Source: Firmicutes bacterium UBA3910 (lineage in GTDB: Bacteria > Bacillota > Limnochordia > Darwinibacteriales > Darwinibacteriaceae). From it: a stretch of DNA of 11,449 nucleotides. Location of the stretch: positions 1-11,449 of the forward strand of contig DGFC01000142.1 of assembly GCA_002391465.1 (NCBI GenBank), in the 5' to 3' direction. Of this stretch, positions 4,622-11,449 are shown in pieces. The notes below the pieces were generated by a model. That model was not told where the DNA came from. It saw only the letters and a program-made list of their open reading frames with translations, and ran no database searches. Each line of letters opens with the position of its first letter. Positions within the stretch are counted from its first letter, which is position 1. Both the position numbers and the translations under genes were made by a program.

Positions 4622-6046
4622 ATGCAATATCTATTCGATGACAATCTAGCGGTATCCTTTCAAAAAGTGGTGGAAAAATCTTTAATTGAGTTTTTCAAAG
4701 AACATGATTTAACGTCTTTCCAAAAGATGCTTAGGGATGGCATGAACAGCATCTGCGCCGAGATTCAAAAGAGGTTGCTGGAACGCATTGATGATCATTT
4801 CGTGTCTAATGCTGACCATCGGAAAAATTGGGTGATTGAGCGCAGGAACGATGCTAAGACAATTCTTTCCCCATTTGGTCAAATAACTTATCGACGCACC
4901 TACTTTAAGAATAAGAAAACCGGTCAATACGCCCACTTAGCAGATCAGGTCGTGGGATATTCCCCACATCGGCGCCTAGATTCATTGTTGGAGGCGGACA
5001 TTGTTACAGAGGTGGCTGAATTATCCTACAGGAAAGCTGGGATGAGCCAAGAGAGAAATGTACCCGGAACGGGTGTGTCCGGCCAAACCGTTATGAATCT
5101 TGTCAGGAAGTTTAAACCGGAGAAAATCCTAATAAAGAAGCAAGTAAAAGAAAAAAGGAAGTGCCGCGTAATTTACATTGAAGCGGATGAAGATCATGTT
5201 TCCCACGGTGAAAAGGGAGTCCCGGCCTTTGAACAAAGGTTGGTTTACGTGCATGAAGGTGCTGTTCGGGTTGGGAAAAACAGAAGCCGACTAGTAGGCA
5301 AAAAATACTTCACATTCCCTCCCGGGGTGGGCTCAGAAGAGATTTGGGGCGAAATTTGGCGTTACTTGGATGCTACTTATGATTTGGAAGAAACTGAGTA
5401 CATTTTTGTTTTAGGCGATGGTGCCGGTTGGATAAAGTCCGGGGCAGAATACATCCCGACGGCGCGTTATGTTATGGATCGATTTCATTTGCGCCAAGCC
5501 ATCCAAAGAGCGGCCGGGGCAGACGAAAACAAGCGGGCAGCTTTAACAAAAGCAGTTTGGGATGCCGGATGGACAGACATGAATCGCTTGTTGATTTCCT
5601 TTCTCGAAGAAGCAGAGCAAGAATCACGCCGTGAAAGTATCGAAAAAGTAATAAAGTACCTAAACAACAACTGGCAGGGGATAAAGGCGCATAACACTTA
5701 TCGTGAAGTATTGGTTGGTTGTAGCGCTGAAGGCCATGTGAGCCACGTATTATCGGCAAGATTAAGCAGTAGGCCAATGGGCTGGTCTTATGTTGGTGCC
5801 AATCAGGTGGCCCATTTGCGGGTTCATCACGCGAATGGTGTTGACCTACATGCAGCGTACTTAAAAGGCCATTACCGGACGAAGGCCGTATCCCTGGACC
5901 GCTCAATTAATCCCCCCACAACTCTAGCCAAAGCCAGTGGTGAAAGTTACGAGGTTTTCGATAATGTTCCTACTCTGCGGCGCGGGGCCAGACTATCATT
6001 GGGCTATTTGCTAAGGCGCATATCCAACGGAAATTCTGATTTTTAA
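4622..6046 (+). CDS. ISLre2-family (UPF0236) transposase
   Basis: The 474-residue protein is full length for the family. ATG at 4622 is favoured (MQYLFDDNLAVSF); an in-frame GTG at 4610 lies within the AGAGGTGA ribosome site. An N-terminal region with FGQITYRRTYFKNKKTG and LLEADIVTEVAELSYRKA leads to the catalytic core. The likely acidic triad is the aspartate of YIEADEDHVSHG (about 189-191), the aspartate of FVLGDGAGWIKSG (about 266) and the glutamate of CSAEGHVSHVLSARLSSRPM (about 370), with YVMDRFHLRQAI between. These are characteristic ISLre2 blocks and no frameshift interrupts them, so the enzyme could be active. It would cut and move its own element by recognising the inverted repeats. 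It has no cargo genes. Confidence 0.95.
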   Translation: MQYLFDDNLAVSFQKVVEKSLIEFFKEHDLTSFQKMLRDGMNSICAEIQKRLLERIDDHFVSNADHRKNWVIERRNDAKTILSPFGQITYRRTYFKNKKTGQYAHLADQVVGYSPHRRLDSLLEADIVTEVAELSYRKAGMSQERNVPGTGVSGQTVMNLVRKFKPEKILIKKQVKEKRKCRVIYIEADEDHVSHGEKGVPAFEQRLVYVHEGAVRVGKNRSRLVGKKYFTFPPGVGSEEIWGEIWRYLDATYDLEETEYIFVLGDGAGWIKSGAEYIPTARYVMDRFHLRQAIQRAAGADENKRAALTKAVWDAGWTDMNRLLISFLEEAEQESRRESIEKVIKYLNNNWQGIKAHNTYREVLVGCSAEGHVSHVLSARLSSRPMGWSYVGANQVAHLRVHHANGVDLHAAYLKGHYRTKAVSLDRSINPPTTLAKASGESYEVFDNVPTLRRGARLSLGYLLRRISNGNSDF

Positions 6047-6088
6047 GAGTTAATTAGGCTTGTCTAAGCGGGTTTGGGATTTTCTTGC

Positions 6089-6110
6089 GTCCTACAGTGG
6101 CTTGACACTA
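6089..6110 (-). repeat. Right terminal inverted repeat of the ISLre2 element, carrying an outward -35
   Basis: Read on the minus strand it begins T-AGTGTCAAG and ends TGTAGGAC, matching the left end at 18 of 22 positions. On the plus strand the outer part reads CTTGACACTA, so a perfect TTGACA (6102-6107) points out of the element toward the chemoreceptor gene. The left end carries TTTACA in the equivalent outward position. Confidence 0.8.
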
Positions 6111-6131
6111 TCATGCCGCTTGCTGTATAAT
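6102..6131 (+). promoter_or_regulatory. Hybrid IS/host promoter for the chemoreceptor gene
   Basis: TTGACA (6102-6107) lies in the right inverted repeat of the insertion sequence and TATAAT (6126-6131) lies 16 bases outside the element. The spacing is 18 bp. Both hexamers are perfect. The chemoreceptor ATG is 35 bp beyond the -10. The insertion has therefore either replaced or created the -35 element of this gene. Confidence 0.75.
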
Positions 6132-6166
6132 AGACGTGGAAGAATCTAGGAAGGGAACGAAACCCC

Positions 6167-7531
6167 ATGACAGACAAAACAGCAACTAACAGCGTTCTAC
6201 TTGAAAACTACCGTAAGATAGATAAGGCTATTCTTTATTCCCTACTCGCCTCTTTTACCTTGTTTTTTTTCCTCAATCTAAGCCACGGATCAGGCTTTAC
6301 CACTGCGTTCGCCTTTTTAATTGGGATGGGTATTCTCGTTCTGCTCCAAGTGGGTAAGCTGAAGACGCTGGTTCAACTCAAAAGCTATCTATATGTGGTG
6401 ATTACTACCGTTCTCCTAGTGTATCTGTTCTGTACAGATGGCAATTATTCGGCTATCGCAGCCAAGTTCACCTTTGCCATTGGTGTTGCCATGTATTTCG
6501 AGTTCCGCCTGACTGTGTTCTACGGCGTACTGGCTTTCCTAGCCCACGGAGTTGGAGCCTATCTTGTTCCTCAGGCCTACGCAGCCTATTCCCCTGAGTT
6601 TTGGCTTCGCACAGGTGCCATCTTCTTCATTGCCATCGTGGTGGCGGTTATCTTGGCCAAGAGGTCGAAGGAGATAATCATGTTTGCGGAAGAGCAAGCG
6701 GCAAGTGCGGAGGAACACGCCCAGCGGATGGGGCTTGTTACCCAGAGGGTAGCGGAAGTGGCAGAAAACCTGGCGGAGGAAAGCGAGCAGCTCGCGGCCA
6801 CTACCGAAGAGACGTTTGCCTCCCTAGAGCAGGTGTCCCAGACCACCAACGAATTCGCCCAGGTGATTGACGGTGTAACCGTCAAAACCCAAAACATGGA
6901 CCAGGCAGCCCGCAAAATCTCCACCGCAGCGGCCGCAGGCCGGGGCAGTATGGCAGAAGCGGCTGAACTGACCACTTCACTCCAGGCCAGGATTGAAAAC
7001 ACTGCGGGTATAATGCAAAACCTGGGGCAGAGATCCCGGGAGATTGGACGGATTGTTACCACTATCAATGATGTGGCCGATCAGACCAATTTGTTGGCCC
7101 TCAATGCGGCCATTGAAGCGGCCCGGGCCGGGGAATACGGCCGAGGCTTTGCGGTGGTAGCTGATGAGGTGAGGACACTGGCAGAAGAGGTGGCAGCTGC
7201 CGCCGGGGAAATATCTGCAATGATCACTCGGATCCAGCAGGATTCTGCCGAGGCGGTGAGAGAAACCAAGGCCAATGCGGAGCAGGCCCAGCACACTGCC
7301 CAGCTTACCCACTCGGCAGTGGGAGAGGTTACTGCTATCGTTGACCAGATCGAACAGATCGGAAAGGAAATCAACGCTGCCGCACTTTCCATGGGTCAGC
7401 TGGCCCAGGGAAGCCAGGAAATCGCGGCCTCGAGTCAAGAGCAAACAGCTGTAATGGGTGAGGTTTCTTCCATGGCAGAGCGCCTCGGCTCCCTAGTACA
7501 GATACTGAATAACCTACTCAGCGAGACTTAA
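6167..7531 (+). CDS. Methyl-accepting chemotaxis protein with six-helix membrane N-terminus
   Basis: The 454-residue receptor has about six hydrophobic helices in its first third (near 20-38, 44-61, 73-89, 95-111, 115-135 and 147-164) with only short loops. It therefore lacks the large extracellular sensing domain of common receptors. No HAMP domain is evident; the last helix runs straight into a coiled coil ([16 protein letters not shown], 174-189). The cytoplasmic signalling hairpin spans about 190-450, with the conserved tip [20 protein letters not shown] (305-324) followed by [17 protein letters not shown], where CheA and CheW bind. Alanine/glutamine/glutamate-rich heptads on both arms offer methylation sites. 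ATG at 6167 has AGGAAGGG about 11 bp ahead. It would steer motility in response to a signal sensed in or near the membrane. No other chemotaxis genes are in the window. Its stop codon overlaps the facing permease gene. Confidence 0.92.
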   Translation: MTDKTATNSVLLENYRKIDKAILYSLLASFTLFFFLNLSHGSGFTTAFAFLIGMGILVLLQVGKLKTLVQLKSYLYVVITTVLLVYLFCTDGNYSAIAAKFTFAIGVAMYFEFRLTVFYGVLAFLAHGVGAYLVPQAYAAYSPEFWLRTGAIFFIAIVVAVILAKRSKEIIMFAEEQAASAEEHAQRMGLVTQRVAEVAENLAEESEQLAATTEETFASLEQVSQTTNEFAQVIDGVTVKTQNMDQAARKISTAAAAGRGSMAEAAELTTSLQARIENTAGIMQNLGQRSREIGRIVTTINDVADQTNLLALNAAIEAARAGEYGRGFAVVADEVRTLAEEVAAAAGEISAMITRIQQDSAEAVRETKANAEQAQHTAQLTHSAVGEVTAIVDQIEQIGKEINAAALSMGQLAQGSQEIAASSQEQTAVMGEVSSMAERLGSLVQILNNLLSET

Positions 7532-7545
7532 AAGTCTCGCTGTTT
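7519..7545 (+). terminator. Bidirectional terminator embedded in two overlapping gene ends
   Basis: CAGCGAGACTT (7519-7529) and AAGTCTCGCTG (7532-7542) form a perfect 11-bp stem with only AA between, so about two central pairs must open to make the loop. TTTGT follows on the plus strand. The hairpin contains the stop codons of both convergent genes, which share TTAA at 7528-7531. The T-runs on both sides are weak, so efficiency is uncertain. Confidence 0.7.
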
Positions 7546-8202
7546 GTAATAGCGCAGGGATAGCCGACACGATATTAAGATCAGGGCAAGCCAGATACAC
7601 ACTGCCATGATAGCAGTAATTACGCTATTTGCGTCCATCCACTGCACAATGCCCTTCAGTCTGTCCAGTGTATGTTCATTTTTTACGAGCACATTGACTC
7701 CCGCTCCCAGAAGGGCAAAGGTTACATAGGGCAGGTAAGTGTAGAATTTAGCTTTCATGTAACCCAGGCGGAAGTAGACAGGGTACTGGATGGCCTGGAT
7801 CAGACTGAAGCCGACAAAAGCACCAAGGGCGATGGCTAGAGCCTCCTGAAAATCGAAACTTCGCCGCAGCACCGTAGCTAACAAAAAGGAAACGACCAGG
7901 GCAAATAGCCCAGAAGCCAGGTTGGTGATGAAGGCAAAGGAGTAGCGGCCGAAAACCACTGTGCTGCGCTTAACGGACAACGTAGCATACAAAGCGTCGA
8001 TGCCATCGTTGTCACCTGTGGCAAACGGATAGGTGGTATAGAGCGAACCGTACATCATAAGCAAGGCAATGGCAGAGGCAGGCGTGCCAGAACTGAGCAC
8101 AATAATCACGGCGATACCTAGAAAGAGGAGCATGTTTTTCGCCGTTAGATACGGCTTAACAGACAGCAGATCGAGACGGACAAAGGCAATAAGCTTCTCC
8201 AT
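7528..8202 (-). CDS. ABC-2 type transporter permease subunit
   Basis: The 224-residue protein is almost entirely hydrophobic with about six membrane helices (roughly 23-37, 41-58, 87-111, 119-140, 153-173 and 193-212). Between helices 2 and 3 lies the segment [20 protein letters not shown] (63-82). This resembles the cytoplasmic ...Y-x-x-x-L-P-V-x-R loop of ABC-2 permeases, which likely contacts the ATPase. It is the membrane half of a transporter with the ATPase encoded just upstream. The ATG follows the ATPase stop with no gap (TAA-ATG) and uses GGGGGAG 7 bp ahead, a sign of translational coupling. Substrate is unknown; relatives in YtrA-controlled operons act in cell-envelope stress and antibiotic responses. 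The gene ends inside the shared terminator hairpin. Confidence 0.85.
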   Translation of the reverse strand: MEKLIAFVRLDLLSVKPYLTAKNMLLFLGIAVIIVLSSGTPASAIALLMMYGSLYTTYPFATGDNDGIDALYATLSVKRSTVVFGRYSFAFITNLASGLFALVVSFLLATVLRRSFDFQEALAIALGAFVGFSLIQAIQYPVYFRLGYMKAKFYTYLPYVTFALLGAGVNVLVKNEHTLDRLKGIVQWMDANSVITAIMAVCIWLALILISCRLSLRYYKQRDF

Positions 8203-9045
8203 TTAGTTTCTCCCCCTATTCATGGCAATGATAAATTCGTCCAAGGAAATGGGTTCAATTATGGCATCCTTGGGCATCCTGCCCATGTTATTTATCTCAG
8301 TGATACCGGAAAAACCGGTTTGATTCTCCCGCAGGCCGATTAAGAGCCTTTTCTGCTCAACATCCAGTTCCCTTCCCTTAACTAAGACGTAGCTTTCCAA
8401 CAGGTCTTCCTTAGCGCCGCTGTAGATAATCTGTCCATCTAGGATAAAGGTAATGTAGTCCGCGATTTTCTCCAAATCGGAGGTAATATGCGTAGAGAAG
8501 AGGACGCTTTTTCGCTCATCACTTATGAACTCCAAAAGCAGGTCGCACAGCTCATCCCGGGCAATGGGGTCGAGGCCGCTGGTGGGTTCATCCAGGATCA
8601 ACAGATCAGCATCGTGGGATAGTGCCGTCCCCAGCATCAGCTTCACCTTCATGCCCCGGGATAGATCCTTCACCTTTTTCGTGCGGTCGATGCCAAAGCG
8701 GCTCATGAGGCGAGCGAACTTTTCCCTGTCCCAAGTGGGGTAAAAGGGAGCAACGGCCTTCTGCACATCGTTTACTGTCCAATCCTTCACATAAAAAGGA
8801 GTGTCCATAACCACACCAATTTTGTTATTTACCGACTCTCGGTTACGCTTTTGCCCGAAGATCTCTATCTCGCCACCATCGATTTGGATCATGTTCAAAA
8901 TAGCCTTAATGGTGGTTGTTTTCCCTGCTCCGTTTGGGCCGACAAAACCCATGATGTAACCTTGGGGTAGGGAAAAGGACACATTCTTCAGGGCAAAGCT
9001 TTCGTACTTTTTAACTAAGCCCTCCACTTTCAGTATTTTATTCAT
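8203..9045 (-). CDS. ABC transporter ATP-binding protein (YtrB/BcrA-like)
   Basis: The 280-residue protein has an N-terminal nucleotide-binding domain (about 1-215) and a C-terminal extension of about 65 residues. Walker A is GPNGAGKTT (36-44), the signature is LSRGMKVKL (128-136), Walker B is LLILDEPTSGLD (148-159) and the switch histidine is in FSTH (183-186). Where the Q-loop glutamine is expected the sequence reads IGVVMDTPFY, with Asp81 instead. ATG at 9045 is chosen: AGGAGG (9057-9052) stands 6 bp ahead, while two earlier in-frame ATGs either overlap that site or directly abut it. The first 8 bases overlap the regulator gene, so translation is probably coupled. It powers the downstream permease on the inner face of the membrane. 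Import or export cannot be read from sequence; no binding protein is present, which favours export. Confidence 0.93.
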   Translation of the reverse strand: MNKILKVEGLVKKYESFALKNVSFSLPQGYIMGFVGPNGAGKTTTIKAILNMIQIDGGEIEIFGQKRNRESVNNKIGVVMDTPFYVKDWTVNDVQKAVAPFYPTWDREKFARLMSRFGIDRTKKVKDLSRGMKVKLMLGTALSHDADLLILDEPTSGLDPIARDELCDLLLEFISDERKSVLFSTHITSDLEKIADYITFILDGQIIYSGAKEDLLESYVLVKGRELDVEQKRLLIGLRENQTGFSGITEINNMGRMPKDAIIEPISLDEFIIAMNRGRN

Positions 9046-9421
9046 GTTCATCCTCCTCATATAGGACCTTCAACATCTGCATAACCTCATTTTTGCTGAT
9101 TCTTCCTGCTTTAGCTGCCACAATCGCATCCCACAAACCCTTTTCCACCTTGCGCAGGGCGTTTTCCCGTACCATTTCTTTGCTTTGGGGGAGGACAAAG
9201 CTGCCCTTACCCTGCACGCTGACGATGAAACCCTCTTCTTCCAGGTCGTTGTAAGCCCGGGTGGTTGTAATCACGCTGATCTTTAGGTCCCGGGCCAGCT
9301 GACGAATGGAGGGAAGCATATCATCGGGCTTTAGCTCGCCGGCAAGGATCGCTTCTTTGATCTGATCCTTGATCTGCTCGTAGATTGGGGTGCCGGAGTG
9401 ATTTGAGATCACAATCTTCAT
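9038..9421 (-). CDS. GntR-family regulator, YtrA subfamily
   Basis: This 127-residue protein has a GntR winged helix (about 8-77) containing PIYEQIKDQIKEAILAGEL, LPSIRQLARDLKISVITTTR and the wing GFIVSVQGKGSFV. Only about 50 residues of mostly helical sequence follow (LRKVEKGLWDAI ... EEDEHE). The short C-terminal part without a ligand-binding fold defines the YtrA subfamily, whose genes lead ABC transporter operons that they repress. It is the first gene of the minus-strand operon and overlaps the ATPase gene by 8 bp. The ATG at 9421 has AAAGGTG about 8 bp ahead. Direct repeats between its promoter and start codon are the likely autoregulatory site. Inducer is unknown; in Bacillus subtilis the related system responds to some cell-wall antibiotics. 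Confidence 0.92.
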   Translation of the reverse strand: MKIVISNHSGTPIYEQIKDQIKEAILAGELKPDDMLPSIRQLARDLKISVITTTRAYNDLEEEGFIVSVQGKGSFVLPQSKEMVRENALRKVEKGLWDAIVAAKAGRISKNEVMQMLKVLYEEDEHE

Positions 9422-9434
9422 CAGATCACACCTT

Positions 9435-9471
9435 TATATACAGTTATATACATCTATGTACAGTATATACA
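9435..9471 (-). promoter_or_regulatory. Direct-repeat operator candidate for the YtrA-type regulator
   Basis: On the plus strand TATATACAGTTATATACA (9435-9452) is followed by TATGTACAGTATATACA (9455-9471). The two copies start 20 bp apart, two helical turns, and differ by one inserted T and one base. The second copy covers the -10 box of the operon promoter and the first lies over the transcription start and leader. A small palindrome TACAT-CT-ATGTA (9449-9460) bridges them. The layout fits a repressor site bound by one or two dimers of the adjacent regulator. Confidence 0.6.
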
Positions 9472-9489
9472 ATATAGACGGTCTGTCAA
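9462..9489 (-). promoter_or_regulatory. Promoter of the regulator/ABC transporter operon
   Basis: On the minus strand TTGACA (9489-9484) is followed by TATACT (9467-9462) after 16 bp. The -35 is perfect and the -10 has five of six consensus bases. It lies about 40 bp from the regulator ATG at 9421 and is overlapped by the direct repeats described separately. Confidence 0.78.
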
Positions 9490-9606
9490 GCGTATTTTTT
9501 CTGGCTTTTTTGCAGTTTGTCCTTGCGAAATTCGTGCGTTAGGCAGGGGAAAGGGTTGTAATCGAGGAACATATACAGAAAATGAAAACGGAATCGGGGG
9601 AAAGGC

Positions 9607-11415
9607 ATGAAAACGAGACTGACGCGTAAAGAAGTCCCGGAACATCTCACCTGGGACTTAACCCATCTCTTTCCAGATGACGAGGCTTGGGAACGGGCCC
9701 TGCAAGAAGCGGAAGGGGAGTTTTCCCGTGTGACCAGATTTCAAGGGCGTTTAGGGGATGGGCCAAAGGTTTTACTGGAGTGTTTGGAGGAACTGGAAGC
9801 AGTGACTGAACGCCTGTACCAGGTGATGAGCTATGCTTCCCTCAAACAGTCTGCCGATGGCACCGATCCCCAGAACCAGGCGGCCATGGGGCGGGCTGGG
9901 GCTTTGGCAGCCCAGTTCGGGGCAGCAACCTCCTTTGTCCGTTCGGAAGCACTGGCGCTGCCCGACGGAACGCTCGAGCGGTACCTGGCAGAAGAGCCGG
10001 GACTGAAGGAATTTGAGCGCACCATTAAGCTTCTGCTGGAGAGTAAGCCCTATCTACTCCATCCGGAAACGGAGATGGCCTTGGCTTCGCTGCGGGAAGT
10101 GCTGGGTGCACCGTCCATGATCTACAACCGCTCCAAGGCGGCAGACATGACCTTTGAGCCGGTCAAGGACAGCAAGGGGGATACCCATCCCATGTCCTTT
10201 GCGCTATATGAGTCGGTGTATGAAAAATCAGCTGACACAACTCTGCGGCGTAATGCCTATGCTTCCTTTACGGATGGGCTAAAGGCCTATCAAAACACCT
10301 ACGGGGCAACCTGGGGCACGGAAGTACGCAAGAATGTGATTCTGGCCAAGTTGAGGGGCTATGAATCGGCAACCCATATGATCCTCCACTCGCAAGAAGT
10401 GGATCTGGAGGTTTACAACAACATCCACGATGTCATTTTGACGGAGATCGCTCCCCATATGCGGCGTTATGCTGAACTGCGAAAGAAATTGTTAGGTCTG
10501 GATAAGCTCCTGTACTGTGATATTGAAGCACCGCTTGATCCGGACTTTGATCCGCCTGCTACCTATGGATCGGCTAAAGAAACTATCTTGGGCGGCGTTT
10601 CTGTATTAGGGGAGGAGTACAGGGAGATCATTGAGGAGGCCCTGAACAACCGCTGGATCGATCTGGCCGATAACATCGGTAAATCAACCGGAGCTTTCTG
10701 CAGTTCGGTGCCTGGCGTGCATCCCTACATCCTGATCACCTTCACCGATGATATGCGTTCTGTACTAACCCTGAGCCATGAGCTGGGTCATGCTGGCCAT
10801 GGAGTGTTAGCCCAGCGTTACCAGCGCTTAACCAACGCCCGCAGCTCCATCTTCTTTGTGGAAGCACCTTCCACCATTAATGAGCTCCTGGTGGGTAACT
10901 ACATCAAATCCCAGGCGGATGATCCCCGCATGGAGCGCTGGCTGGCCATGCAGCTTCTAACTACCTACCATCACAACTTTGTACGCCACCTAATCGAAGG
11001 GGAACTGCAGCGCCGTATCTATCGCCTGGCCGAAGCGGGTCAAACGATAACGGCAGCAACACTCAGTCAGGTCCAGGGCGAAATTTTGGAGGAGTTCTGG
11101 GGAGATGCGGTTGAAATTGACGAAGGCGCACGCCTGACCTGGATGCGCCAACCCCACTATTACATGGGCCTCTACCCCTACACCTACTCAGCCGGCCTAA
11201 CGATAGGTACAGCTGTGGCCCAGGCCATTTTGGCCGAAGGCCAACCGGCCGTGGACAGATGGCTCGAGGTGCTGAAGGCAGGGGGTACCAAATCCCCCAT
11301 GGAGCTGGCCAAGATGGCTGGTGTGGACATGAGCAGACCGGAGCCTCTGCGGAGAGCGGTTGAGTATGTGGGCACGTTAGTGGACATAGTTGTGGAGAGT
11401 TTTAAAGAAGAATAA
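9607..11415 (+). CDS. pepF: Oligoendopeptidase F, M3 family zinc metallopeptidase
   Basis: The 602-residue length is normal for PepF. A helical N-terminal half carries family features: LTWDLTHLFPDDEAWE near 14-29, Y-x-x-M-S-Y-A-S-L-K-Q-S-A-D near 71-84, and RSKAADMTFEP near 175-185. The catalytic zinc site is HELGH (391-395) in LSHELGHAGHG, with H391 and H395 as ligands and E392 as general base. E419 in FFVEAPSTINE is the third ligand, 24 residues on. Near the C-terminus LYPYTYSAGL supplies the usual substrate-binding tyrosines. It cleaves short peptides, roughly 7-17 residues in known relatives, inside the cytoplasm; no signal peptide is present. The ATG at 9607 has GGGGGAAAGG ahead. The gene diverges from the YtrA-type operon across a 185-bp gap. 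No clear promoter was recognised for it. Confidence 0.96.
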   Translation: MKTRLTRKEVPEHLTWDLTHLFPDDEAWERALQEAEGEFSRVTRFQGRLGDGPKVLLECLEELEAVTERLYQVMSYASLKQSADGTDPQNQAAMGRAGALAAQFGAATSFVRSEALALPDGTLERYLAEEPGLKEFERTIKLLLESKPYLLHPETEMALASLREVLGAPSMIYNRSKAADMTFEPVKDSKGDTHPMSFALYESVYEKSADTTLRRNAYASFTDGLKAYQNTYGATWGTEVRKNVILAKLRGYESATHMILHSQEVDLEVYNNIHDVILTEIAPHMRRYAELRKKLLGLDKLLYCDIEAPLDPDFDPPATYGSAKETILGGVSVLGEEYREIIEEALNNRWIDLADNIGKSTGAFCSSVPGVHPYILITFTDDMRSVLTLSHELGHAGHGVLAQRYQRLTNARSSIFFVEAPSTINELLVGNYIKSQADDPRMERWLAMQLLTTYHHNFVRHLIEGELQRRIYRLAEAGQTITAATLSQVQGEILEEFWGDAVEIDEGARLTWMRQPHYYMGLYPYTYSAGLTIGTAVAQAILAEGQPAVDRWLEVLKAGGTKSPMELAKMAGVDMSRPEPLRRAVEYVGTLVDIVVESFKEE

Positions 11416-11449
11416 AAAAGCGGGCGTGGTGCGCTATTTAGCCCCCTAA

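Larger units (their letters stand above)
4518..6110 (+). mobile_element. ISLre2-family insertion sequence, apparently complete
   Basis: The element of about 1.59 kb holds one full-length transposase gene and is bounded by imperfect inverted repeats at 4518-4539 and 6089-6110. These match at 18 of 22 positions; only the outermost T/A pair is uncertain. The interior is visibly richer in A+T than the neighbours. I see no matching short direct repeat in the bases flanking either end, which is unusual for a fresh insertion. The left end lies just behind a terminator and the right end enters the promoter of the chemoreceptor gene. Confidence 0.85.

Noticed and set aside
5472..5906. A 144-codon open frame antisense to the transposase
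   Set aside because: It is opposite conserved catalytic motifs of the transposase, shows no recognisable domain and has no ribosome site in good position.
6586..7444. Long open frames antisense to the chemoreceptor gene (160 and 155 codons)
   Set aside because: They lie wholly opposite a gene with clear family motifs, lack credible ribosome sites and have low-complexity Ala/Ser-rich products typical of shadow frames.
9582..9615. Repeated ATGAAAACG upstream of and at the pepF start
   Set aside because: The upstream copy is out of frame (25 bp offset) and has no good ribosome site; a nine-base repeat in A-rich leader sequence is not strong evidence.
11416..11449. Possible terminator after pepF (AAAAAAGCGGGC ... 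GCCCCC)
   Set aside because: The pairing is poor (four G-C pairs around a long loop) and the window ends before any T-run could be judged.

Overview
The window reads as an assembled contig from an anaerobic, endospore-forming Firmicute (Bacillota). Two alpha/beta-type small acid-soluble spore protein genes, strong Shine-Dalgarno sites, TTG/GTG starts, a rubredoxin, a single-cluster ferredoxin and an Fe-S-type Rrf2 regulator support this. An exported OmpH/Skp-like protein hints at a clostridial or limnochordial lineage, some of which have two membranes; that placement is inference. The first 19 bases are a Nextera/Tn5 mosaic-end adapter, so the left edge is a library artefact and not genome sequence.

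Layout. 21-209: 3' end of a glucan phosphorylase gene, closed by a terminator. 291-758: free methionine-(R)-sulfoxide reductase, converging by a 23-bp overlap on a Ppx/GppA phosphatase (736-2250, minus). Divergent from the phosphatase, a near-ideal vegetative promoter with palindromes around its -10 drives an Rrf2 regulator (2393-2785). The OmpH-like protein, rubredoxin and ferredoxin follow on the same strand and end at a strong terminator (3783-3813). Two paralogous spore DNA-binding proteins come next (3898-4182 and 4253-4486), separated by two mutually exclusive hairpins, the second of which covers the downstream ribosome-binding site. They end at a terminator (4490-4513).

An apparently intact ISLre2-type insertion sequence (about 4518-6110) sits directly after that terminator. 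Its right inverted repeat supplies a TTGACA box 18 bp ahead of a TATAAT box, forming a hybrid promoter for a six-helix chemoreceptor gene (6167-7531). The receptor gene converges on a GntR/YtrA-type operon (minus strand 9421 to 7528: regulator, ABC ATPase, ABC-2 permease). The facing stop codons share TTAA inside a perfect 11-bp hairpin. An oligoendopeptidase F gene (9607-11415) diverges from that operon and nearly fills the rest.

How the genes relate. The redox genes (methionine sulfoxide repair, rubredoxin, ferredoxin, Fe-S Rrf2 regulator) fit an anaerobe coping with oxidants. The ABC operon looks like a self-regulated envelope-stress or drug-response unit. No stretch over 300 bp lacks a gene. 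I see no tRNA, rRNA or CRISPR array. I do not see a clearly new multi-gene system. The most interesting signals are regulatory: the alternative hairpins between the spore genes, the IS-derived hybrid promoter and the terminator built from two overlapping gene ends.
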